DNA of 14,849 nt from an uncultured Phycisphaerales bacterium (GTDB taxonomy: Bacteria > Planctomycetota > Phycisphaerae > Phycisphaerales > SM1A02). The stretch is taken from positions 1 through 14,849 of the forward strand of contig CAMPIL010000041.1 of NCBI GenBank assembly GCA_946886375.1, written 5' to 3'. Below are positions 1-6,007 of the stretch, piece by piece; the stretch's first letter is position 1; each line of letters starts with the position of its first letter. The notes beneath the pieces were generated by a model. The model was not told where the DNA came from. It saw only the letters and a list, made by a program, of their open reading frames with translations, and did not search any database. The position numbers and the translations under genes were made by a program.

Positions 1-7
1 GACTGTT

Positions 8-41
8 CTCAATGTCATCATGCACGTGCATGATGATTGAG
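8..41. repeat. 22-bp perfect palindrome with extended arms, upstream of the Cys-rich gene
   Basis: Bases 15-36 form a perfect palindrome: half-site TCATCATGCAC is followed directly by its reverse complement, with CACGTG at the centre. The symmetry continues after a 2-base bulge (TG at 13-14): CTCAA at 8-12 pairs with TTGAG at 37-41. It ends 28 bases before the start codon at 70. As RNA it would be a long stable hairpin; as DNA it could be the operator of a dimeric regulator. No T-run follows, so a classical rho-independent terminator for an upstream gene is less likely, though not excluded because the upstream gene is outside the window. The repeat is seen directly; its role is unknown. Confidence 0.85.
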
Positions 42-54
42 TCTGGAATCCAGA
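42..54. repeat. Short inverted repeat next to the large palindrome
   Basis: TCTGGA and TCCAGA flank a single central A, giving a 13-bp inverted repeat immediately after the larger palindrome and just before the Shine-Dalgarno-like AAGGGGA at 56-62. Two adjacent dyads in 47 bases directly ahead of a start codon suggest a regulatory leader. On its own this dyad is short enough to be chance. Confidence 0.5.
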
Positions 55-69
55 TAAGGGGAACTCACA

Positions 70-495
70 ATGCAACAATCTTCACGGAAGCCGGCCTTCT
101 TGTTCGCGATTTCGCGCATGCAGATTGTCGTCGTCATCCTGGCGGGACTGCCCGCCATGTACGCGCTGGCAGATGATCCACCTATTGAGGGACAGGGGAA
201 TTGCCGGAATGATAGACTCGGCCCATGTTGTACTCAGGAAAGTGTGCCTCACCTCAACTGCCCTGGAGACCCAAGCGGGCCGTGTGCGAGCGAAGTCTTC
301 CACTCCAGTCCAGTCCGCGTGATCTTTAAGGTACAACGGGGTAACCCGCCCAGTAGTTACCCGTACGGGACAACGCCGGGATGTACCTATCGCATGGCCA
401 ACTGCATCGACGGAGTGTGTGGCCATGAATCTGACTTTCTCGATTGTGCATGCCCGGATTGGGGCTACATTCCGCCCTTTGAAGCATGTCCATGA
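70..495 (+). CDS. Small exported cysteine-rich protein, function unknown
   Basis: I do not recognise a family for this 141-aa protein. The ATG at 70 follows AAGGGGA (56-62) at good spacing. A basic N-terminus and hydrophobic segment (about residues 16-33), then ALA before DDPP, look like a Sec signal peptide cleaved near residue 34. The mature part is Pro/Gly-rich and holds 11 cysteines, including a CC pair, CxC near the end and a penultimate Cys. This suggests a disulfide-stabilised extracytoplasmic protein. An internal ATG at 118 would leave a shorter signal peptide and is a less supported alternative start. The stop codon overlaps the ATG of the next gene by four bases (ATGA), so the two are very likely cotranscribed and translationally coupled. 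The mature sequence has no transmembrane segment. Confidence 0.7.
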   Translation: MQQSSRKPAFLFAISRMQIVVVILAGLPAMYALADDPPIEGQGNCRNDRLGPCCTQESVPHLNCPGDPSGPCASEVFHSSPVRVIFKVQRGNPPSSYPYGTTPGCTYRMANCIDGVCGHESDFLDCACPDWGYIPPFEACP

Positions 496-1880
496 GTGTT
501 ACGCCCATTAATACAAACGAACGAAGCCGAGGGCAGCGAACGAATTGGTTAATGATAATCGCCTGCTGCTGGACATGCTTCATTTGCAGGGGGTTGAGCG
601 CCCAACCAGAGCGACCGTTTGACGAATTGCCTACGGCCCGAATTCGCCAATCGTGGCCGACCGCCTGCGCGAAGCGCACTCCGATCGTGTCTCCGGCAAT
701 GAGCTCGTCCGACATCGTGCGGTATAGCGAATTGCTGGAATTGTCGAGCGCGCAGACGAAGTACCTTGAGTTTCTTTATGAGCAGTACCGAGGTCGCTGC
801 CGTGACGTTGACCAGGCGATAGGAAAGAGCGTGGCCGCAGCAATTGACGCCGAGTTGAGCACATCAGCGCAACCAAGTGCCTTCAATACTCAGATCGCCG
901 CGCTCGAGGCAAAGAGGACACTGTCCGAGGAGGTGGCTAGGCAAGACGATGCGCTCTTTGAGGAATTGGAGAAGATTCTCAGCGAACGCCAGCGCGAACA
1001 CTTGACGCGCGTACGACTGCATCGGCAGCGGAATCGGTGTAACACGTTGTACTTCACGGTCAAAGTTGCCAGCGCGCATGTCGACTTGGTTCGATGGATT
1101 GAGACGCGACAATTCGGCGAATCGATTTCGAAGGAATTGGACGCAGCGCTGTGGGAGTACGAGCGAGCGCTGACGCCACTTCGGGTTCAACTGGTTGAGC
1201 AGGGTGAACAAATCCATCGCGATCAGGCGCGTCGTTCGCTGCAAAGGTACTTGGACGCACAAGCGCGGGCTGAAAAAGGTGCCGAACATGTTATTGATCC
1301 AGCACCTATGCGAATAATTGAGGAAGGATTGGCCGAGACTCGCCGAAAGGCATTCATCACGCAAAAGAAGATCGCCGAGATCAATGAAGAATACTTCCCG
1401 CGCGTCATTGCTCTGCTCTCAGAGGCCCACGCGCGGCGTCTTAGGGCCGCGTATGACGGCAAGGTTCATGGGCGGGTGTATCCAGATTGGGCCGACCCGC
1501 GCGAGTTATTTGAGCAAATGATGAAATCCGCGGACATGAGCGACGAGGTGCGCCCAGTTCTCCAAGAGCAGTGGGCGACTTACCGCAAATCCTATGACGG
1601 TCTGTGTGCGCTCATGTGTGCCGCGAGCGATCGCTGGCAGGAGCGTGGCGCGCTTGATGGCACGATTGACGGCTGGAACGAATACAACAAGCAGATGGTC
1701 CAGTGGGTTGAGGATCGCGCAAGGCTCAACGAGAATTTCATGCGTCATCTCTCGGGCCTTTTACCGGCGCCCGTGCTTGAGTCCAACGAACGCGAGATCG
1801 AGCGCTGGAAGAGAGTGTTGGAGTCCGTTCGCAAGCAAGCGCAGCAACAACGAAACACCAAAGCCGTGGATTTTCTCTGA
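492..1880 (+). CDS. Exported helical protein with three divergent Spy/CpxP-like modules, function unknown
   Basis: This is a 462-aa protein with no family I can name firmly. The ATG at 492 is chosen because it overlaps the preceding TGA as ATGA and has GAAG seven bases upstream; an in-frame ATG at 486 would add two residues. Residues 19-37 form a hydrophobic signal segment ending LSA, so the protein is probably periplasmic or surface-exposed. The rest is charged and helical, rich in Glu, Arg, Gln and Ala. Three rough repeats are visible: a helix with an aromatic YxxY/Y-rich core (near residues 84-103, 212-238 and 349-372), followed 70-100 residues later by an LLS/ILS helix (near 161-178, 306-321 and 419-436). 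LSSAQ and LSERQ resemble the LTxxQ motif of Spy/CpxP chaperone-like proteins, but this is only pattern similarity. It probably works with the upstream Cys-rich protein. GC content is lower than in later genes. Confidence 0.75.
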   Translation: MSVTPINTNERSRGQRTNWLMIIACCWTCFICRGLSAQPERPFDELPTARIRQSWPTACAKRTPIVSPAMSSSDIVRYSELLELSSAQTKYLEFLYEQYRGRCRDVDQAIGKSVAAAIDAELSTSAQPSAFNTQIAALEAKRTLSEEVARQDDALFEELEKILSERQREHLTRVRLHRQRNRCNTLYFTVKVASAHVDLVRWIETRQFGESISKELDAALWEYERALTPLRVQLVEQGEQIHRDQARRSLQRYLDAQARAEKGAEHVIDPAPMRIIEEGLAETRRKAFITQKKIAEINEEYFPRVIALLSEAHARRLRAAYDGKVHGRVYPDWADPRELFEQMMKSADMSDEVRPVLQEQWATYRKSYDGLCALMCAASDRWQERGALDGTIDGWNEYNKQMVQWVEDRARLNENFMRHLSGLLPAPVLESNEREIERWKRVLESVRKQAQQQRNTKAVDFL

Positions 1881-1901
1881 GTAGGGCGTTTTCGGAGCCG
1901 C

Positions 1902-3125
1902 TCACTGCACCCACCCGCGCTGCTTGGATGGACCCGTCGTGGGTTTGGTGGTGGTCGCGGCGTCGGCGTCGATGACCTGCTGAATAATCTCGGGCTTCAA
2001 CTGTTCCGGCCGACCCTGCCAGCGCACGATCCAGTCCTTGCTCATCAGTATTGCGTGCGGGATCGTGCGCACGCCCATGGCGTTGGCCATCTTCCGCGTG
2101 CGGTCCACCGCGACTGCGTACTGAAAATCGCTCTTGCTGATGTTCTTGGTCAGCATGCGATCCTCGAACTCGGAACGGGAATTTCCCGCAAGCCCGATCA
2201 CGCACAGCCGATCGCCAAAGCGGCTCGCCAGTTGATTCAGATGCGATTGGGCCGCCATGCTCGCGCCATCTTCAATGGACCAGAACGTGATCATCACTGC
2301 CTTGCCTGCGGGATTTGGAGACTTGGTGATCCAACTCTCGCTGGTAAATTCCGGGGCGCGTTTGCCGCGAAAGTCCGTCGCGCCGCTGATGGAATTGGAC
2401 ACCGAGGGATACGGCGAATCCGGCACGCTCTGTGGCGATGACTGCGGCTGCTCGCGCGATGGCGGAGCCTTGGCGCGATCAAAGGGCTCCTGCACGAGTT
2501 CAGCAACCGCCTGCTTCAGGCCGTTAAGGTTCAACCCCGCGTAGCGCACCATGCCGTTGCGATCGATCACGAAGTTGACGGGATGCATGTACACGCCCAT
2601 CGCGTCGCAGAACGTGCCGATGGGATCAAGCGCGATCAGCACGCCCTCGGGCGGTTTTTGGCGCTTCATGAAATCTTCTGCGTTGTCGGCTTTCTCGGGC
2701 GTGTGCAGCGCGATGATGCGCACGTCCTTGGGTTCAAAGCCCTGCAGCACGCCGGCAACGCGTGCTGGCCAGCCGCGGCCGGATGTGGAGCCGGTGGTCC
2801 ACGATTGCACAACGATGACCTTGCCACGCAAGCGGCCCCAGTCGCCGGGCTCGCTGTCGATCCACTTGATGTCTTCAGTAAACGCCGGCGGCGCGTAGCC
2901 GAGCATTTCATCGATCGCGGCGCGATCGTCCTTGGGAATGCGGTCGAGCCACTTGGGATCGGCGGGTTCCGGCTGCTCGAACGCGGGCGCGGTTGTCGGC
3001 TGCCTTGCGGGCGCGGCTGGCGGCGCGGGCTGCGTGGTGGGAGGCGAAGCCTGCGCCACGGCCAGCGCGGGAAAAATCACAACGGCGATGATCGTCAGTG
3101 CGAAGCAGCAGGATCGACGGATCAT
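1902..3125 (-). CDS. Exported tandem thioredoxin-like (TlpA/redoxin-fold) protein lacking catalytic cysteines
   Basis: This 407-aa protein starts at an ATG with GAGGA seven bases upstream. Residues 1-25 are a signal peptide ending VAQA. A Pro/Ala/Thr linker (26-57) follows. Fold 1 spans about 78-213: strand GKVIVVQSW, then TTGSTSGRGW where TlpA/ResA-like proteins carry WCxxC, and a probable cis-Pro at HPVNFVI (P182). Fold 2 spans about 256-386: AVMITFWSIEDGASM in the active-site position and TIPHAIL (P356) as the cis-Pro loop. Both folds therefore keep the redoxin scaffold but have no CxxC; the mature chain has only C173 and C308. Dithiol oxidoreductase activity is unlikely, so a binding or scaffold role is inferred. 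The two folds are joined by a Ser/Pro/Gln linker (217-245). It converges on the gene ending at 1880 and diverges from the MATE gene. Confidence 0.85.
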   Translation of the reverse strand: MIRRSCCFALTIIAVVIFPALAVAQASPPTTQPAPPAAPARQPTTAPAFEQPEPADPKWLDRIPKDDRAAIDEMLGYAPPAFTEDIKWIDSEPGDWGRLRGKVIVVQSWTTGSTSGRGWPARVAGVLQGFEPKDVRIIALHTPEKADNAEDFMKRQKPPEGVLIALDPIGTFCDAMGVYMHPVNFVIDRNGMVRYAGLNLNGLKQAVAELVQEPFDRAKAPPSREQPQSSPQSVPDSPYPSVSNSISGATDFRGKRAPEFTSESWITKSPNPAGKAVMITFWSIEDGASMAAQSHLNQLASRFGDRLCVIGLAGNSRSEFEDRMLTKNISKSDFQYAVAVDRTRKMANAMGVRTIPHAILMSKDWIVRWQGRPEQLKPEIIQQVIDADAATTTKPTTGPSKQRGWVQ

Positions 3126-3302
3126 GATGCGGTCCTCGGCGTTGCCGGGCGGTGATGCAACCCCAGAGTGTAGGAGACATACGATAGCCGCACTGATTCC
3201 CGGTTCGGCGATGTTTGTGAGATGAATGTTCGGCGGTGCGGCGGCGGTTTGCGCCCCGGCCTACGATCCGCTTCGCTGATTTTGCCGCCATGCGGACCGC
3301 CC
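3126..3302. other. Divergent intergenic region
   Basis: These 177 bases separate the divergent thioredoxin-like and MATE genes and must hold both promoters. GAGGA on the minus strand next to 3126 is the ribosome site of the minus gene. I could not pick convincing -35/-10 pairs on either strand. An in-frame ATG at 3222 could extend the MATE protein by 27 residues (rich in Gly, Arg and Cys), but that stretch looks non-coding. Confidence 0.5.
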
Positions 3303-4883
3303 ATGAACGATCGCCTCGCACAATCCCAACCCGCGCTTGTCGCGGTAAGCCCCCTCAAGGAGGTGTGGACGATCGCATGGCCCACGGTGCTGACCATGAC
3401 CAGTTACACGGTCATGCAGTTCATCGACAAGTTGATGGTGGCCAAGGTCAGCCCATTGCACCTCACCGCCGCGAGCAACGGCGGCATCTGGTCGTTCAAC
3501 GCCATGGCGTTCGCACTGGGCGTGGTCACGGTGATCAACACGTTCGTGAGCCAAAACCTCGGCGCGGGAAGGCCCGAACGCGGCCCGGCGTACGCATGGG
3601 CGGGGTTCTGGCTCAGTATCATGACCTGGGCGGTGATTCTCATTCCGTGGGCGATCGCGCTGCCGGCGATCTTCGCAACCCTGCCCCAGCACAGCCCTGA
3701 ACTGGAGAAACTGGAATCGCAGTACGCGCGGATTCTGCTGTTTGGCTCGGTCATCCTGCTGTCCAGCCGCGGACTGAACCAGTATTTCTTCGGCATGCAC
3801 ATGCCCAAGATCGTCACGATCGCGGCGATCGCGGGCAACATCACCAACGTGATCACCAACTACGTCTTGATTTATGGCCGCGACGGCGTGACGGTTGATT
3901 TCGGTTCAGGGCCGGTGCATCTGCCTGGCGTGCCGGGCGTAACGCCGCTGGATGTCCGCGGCGCGGCGTGGGCCACCGTGCTGGGCACGATCGTTGAGTT
4001 TGCGATTCCCGCGTGCATCTTTTTGGGACCGAAGATGAACGCCGCGCTGCACACGCGCCGCGCGTGGAGATTCCAATGGGTCACGGTGCGCGACCTGATC
4101 AAACTGGGCTGGCCGGCCGCGGTGCAGTGGAGCAGTGAAATCATCTGCTGGTCGATTTTCATGAGCGCTCTGGTGGGGTCCTTCGGCGAGTTGCACATGA
4201 ACGCCGGGTGGATCGCGCTGTCGTACATGCACCTGAGTTTCATGCCTGCGGTGGGGTTCTCCGTCGCGGTGACTTCGCTGGTGGGCCGGTACATCGGCGC
4301 AGGACAGCCTGACATCGCCGCGGCTCGGGCCCGGCTTGGCGTGCGCCTGGCGGTCGGCTACATGACCACGTGCGGCCTGCTGTTTTTCGTCTTTCGTCAC
4401 GAACTGGTCTGGGCCTTCATCGGCAGCAACGTGTCCGAGGAGGACGTCCAGACGATCATCGCCCTGGGCAGCAACATGATGATTTGCGCTGCGATCTTTC
4501 AGACTTTCGATGCGTTCGGCATCGTGTACAGCGGCGCACTTCGCGGCGCGGGCGACACCGTCTGGCCCGGATTGATCACCATCATCTATTCCTGGCTGTT
4601 CATCGTGCTGGGTGGCTGGCTGCTTGTGAAGTTCGCGCCGGACATTTCATCACTGGGACCATGGATCGCCGCGTCGGTGTACATCATCGTGTTCGGAATG
4701 ACGATGTGGAGGCGGTTCGCCAACGGCCGGTGGCGATCAATTCGGCTGGTGCCAACGCTCCAGCAGGAGGCGAGCGAAGTGGCGCCCCTGGTTCCCACGC
4801 CTCCGGCCACGGTTCCGGCCGCGTCAGTGGAGGACCTCGCTGAATCAATTGCGGAATCCACCCAGCCTGGCGGGCCGCGGTGA
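3303..4883 (+). CDS. MATE-family multidrug/toxin extrusion transporter
   Basis: This 526-aa integral membrane protein matches the MATE (NorM/DinF-type) pattern: about 12 hydrophobic segments in two pseudo-symmetric halves. The paired MatE signatures are clear, VSQNLGAGRPE at 82-92 in the first half and VGRYIGAGQPD at 327-337 in the second, with GALRGAGDT at 411-419 near the end. FIDKLMV (40-46) is the usual TM1 exit. MATE proteins export cationic compounds or metabolites in exchange for Na+ or H+; the substrate cannot be read here. Start 3303 is preferred over the in-frame ATG at 3222, because MNDRLAQ leads straight into the first helix, although no strong Shine-Dalgarno precedes it. A long loop (about 193-218) between helices and a 50-residue Pro/Ala/Glu-rich cytoplasmic tail are extra to the core. 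It is not obviously in an operon: the next gene has its own candidate promoter. Confidence 0.93.
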   Translation: MNDRLAQSQPALVAVSPLKEVWTIAWPTVLTMTSYTVMQFIDKLMVAKVSPLHLTAASNGGIWSFNAMAFALGVVTVINTFVSQNLGAGRPERGPAYAWAGFWLSIMTWAVILIPWAIALPAIFATLPQHSPELEKLESQYARILLFGSVILLSSRGLNQYFFGMHMPKIVTIAAIAGNITNVITNYVLIYGRDGVTVDFGSGPVHLPGVPGVTPLDVRGAAWATVLGTIVEFAIPACIFLGPKMNAALHTRRAWRFQWVTVRDLIKLGWPAAVQWSSEIICWSIFMSALVGSFGELHMNAGWIALSYMHLSFMPAVGFSVAVTSLVGRYIGAGQPDIAAARARLGVRLAVGYMTTCGLLFFVFRHELVWAFIGSNVSEEDVQTIIALGSNMMICAAIFQTFDAFGIVYSGALRGAGDTVWPGLITIIYSWLFIVLGGWLLVKFAPDISSLGPWIAASVYIIVFGMTMWRRFANGRWRSIRLVPTLQQEASEVAPLVPTPPATVPAASVEDLAESIAESTQPGGPR

Positions 4884-4886
4884 GCG

Positions 4887-4915
4887 TTGTCTGATCACAG
4901 CCGCGCCGGTACACT
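4887..4915 (+). promoter_or_regulatory. Candidate sigma70-type promoter of the alpha-CTD gene
   Basis: TTGTCT (4887-4892) and TACACT (4910-4915) each match four of six bases of the -35 and -10 consensus and are separated by exactly 17 bases. Transcription would start near 4922, about 30 bases before the GTG start, and immediately ahead of a small hairpin. It starts 3 bases after the MATE stop, so the downstream gene could be expressed independently. The consensus comes from model bacteria, so its use here is inferred. Confidence 0.4.
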
Positions 4916-4924
4916 GAACCGTTC

Positions 4925-4946
4925 GCCGCTTTGCGGCAATGGAGGA
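4925..4946 (+). promoter_or_regulatory. Leader hairpin and strong Shine-Dalgarno
   Basis: GCCGC (4925-4929), loop TTT and GCGGC (4933-4937) form a five-pair GC stem three bases before GGAGGA (4941-4946), the strongest ribosome-binding site in the window. GGAGGA lies six bases before the GTG at 4953 and decides that start. The hairpin may tune ribosome access or transcript stability; this is inference. Confidence 0.55.
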
Positions 4947-4952
4947 TTTATC

Positions 4953-5882
4953 GTGGCTCAAGATGTTCTGGACACCATCATCGGCGCGGGCGATTCCAAG
5001 GCTGATCCCAAGGCCGCCGACTCAGCATACAAAAGCGGCCTTGAAGCCGAGGCGAACAACAACCACGTCGCCGCCATCGAATGCTATCGCAAGGCGGCAC
5101 AACTGGATCACAATCCCCAATACGCCTTCAAACTGGCCTTCATGCTTGATCTGGTGGGCGAGGAAGACGAAGCCATTTCCCTCTATGAGCGGCTGTGCTG
5201 CAACGATCAGCCGCATGTGAACGCCCTGCTGAACCTCGCGGTGATCTACGAAGACCGCGGTGAAGTGAACAAGTCCGAAAAATGCCTGCGACAGATTCTC
5301 GATACCAATCCCAATCACGACCGCGCGCGGTTGTTCATGAAGGACGTGCAGGCCTCGCGCGACATGTACTACGACGAGGAACAGGCCCGCGATCTCGCCA
5401 AGCGCAGCGCGATGCTCGACACCCCCGTCACCGATTTTGAACTTTCCGTCCGCGCCCGCAACTGCCTGAAGAAAATGCAGATTCGTACGCTGGGCGACCT
5501 GCTGAAAATCAGCGAGGCGGAACTGCTCAGTTACAAGAACTTCGGCGAAACGTCGCTGGTCGAAATCAAGCAGATGCTCGCCCTGCGGGGCCTGCGCCTG
5601 GGCCAGGGCCTGGAAGGCCAGTTCAACCGCGTGCGCAAGGAAATCTACGAGGAACTCAAGGGCCAGGCGCCCGAGTCGGTGCTCAACAAGCCCATTTCAG
5701 TCCTCGATCTTTCCGTTCGCGCCCGCAAGGCCCTTCAGATGCTCAACGTGCAGACCATCGGCGACCTGGCGTCTCGCACCGAGGCGGAACTGATGGGCGT
5801 GAAGAATTTCGGCGCGACCAGCCTGGATGAAATTCGTCAGAAACTGGGAACCTTCGGCCTCACGCTGCGCACGCTTGACTGA
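4953..5882 (+). CDS. TPR protein with two RNA polymerase alpha C-terminal (alpha-CTD) domains
   Basis: This 309-aa cytoplasmic protein starts at GTG 4953; an upstream in-frame TTG at 4887 lacks a ribosome site and falls in the putative promoter. Residues about 24-124 contain TPR-like helix pairs (NNNHVAAIECYRKAAQLD; GEEDEAISLYERL; GEVNKSEKCLRQIL). Two alpha-CTD copies follow, about 157-218 and 246-307. Copy 1 has SVRARNCLKKM and KNFGETSLVEIK, aligning with E. coli RpoA VRSANCLK and NLGKKSLTEIK: R167, N170, C171, G198, S201 and E204 match the 265-determinant that contacts UP-element DNA, while the K298 position is Thr. Copy 2 keeps R256, G287, S290 and E293 but has Lys and Ala at the N268 and C269 positions. 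There is no alpha N-terminal assembly domain, so it is not RpoA. A DNA-binding or transcription-linked adaptor role is inferred. I recall similar proteins from planctomycetes. Confidence 0.88.
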   Translation: MAQDVLDTIIGAGDSKADPKAADSAYKSGLEAEANNNHVAAIECYRKAAQLDHNPQYAFKLAFMLDLVGEEDEAISLYERLCCNDQPHVNALLNLAVIYEDRGEVNKSEKCLRQILDTNPNHDRARLFMKDVQASRDMYYDEEQARDLAKRSAMLDTPVTDFELSVRARNCLKKMQIRTLGDLLKISEAELLSYKNFGETSLVEIKQMLALRGLRLGQGLEGQFNRVRKEIYEELKGQAPESVLNKPISVLDLSVRARKALQMLNVQTIGDLASRTEAELMGVKNFGATSLDEIRQKLGTFGLTLRTLD

Positions 5883-5895
5883 TTCGCCCATGTCC

Positions 5896-5914
5896 GCGCC
5901 GGCACAATCGGCGC
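5896..5914 (+). terminator. Possible weak intrinsic terminator after the alpha-CTD gene
   Basis: GCGCCG (5896-5901) and CGGCGC (5909-5914) form a six-pair GC stem with a seven-base loop, 14 bases after the stop codon. Only a short TTT lies a few bases beyond, so termination would be inefficient or need a factor. The rest of the 125-base gap to the next gene shows no clear promoter. Confidence 0.3.
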
Positions 5915-6007
5915 TGCGTTTGACCGGGCCGACCGCTTTTCTCCCCGCGGTGAGGTTTCTGCCGATGTCTCGTTGCAGATGTTCCTCATCACACTGACGG
6001 CTTGCAC

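Noticed and set aside
1881..1901. Terminator between the convergent genes ending at 1880 and 1902
   Set aside because: The 21-base gap has no stem longer than three pairs and no T-run beyond TTTT, so nothing supportable is seen.
3222..3302. N-terminal extension of the MATE protein from the ATG at 3222
   Set aside because: The 27 extra residues (Gly, Arg and Cys-rich) resemble translated intergenic DNA, and the family normally begins close to the first helix, as from 3303.
4887..4952. TTG start adding 22 residues to the alpha-CTD protein
   Set aside because: GGAGGA is ideally placed for the GTG at 4953, and the TTG lies within a probable promoter with no ribosome site.
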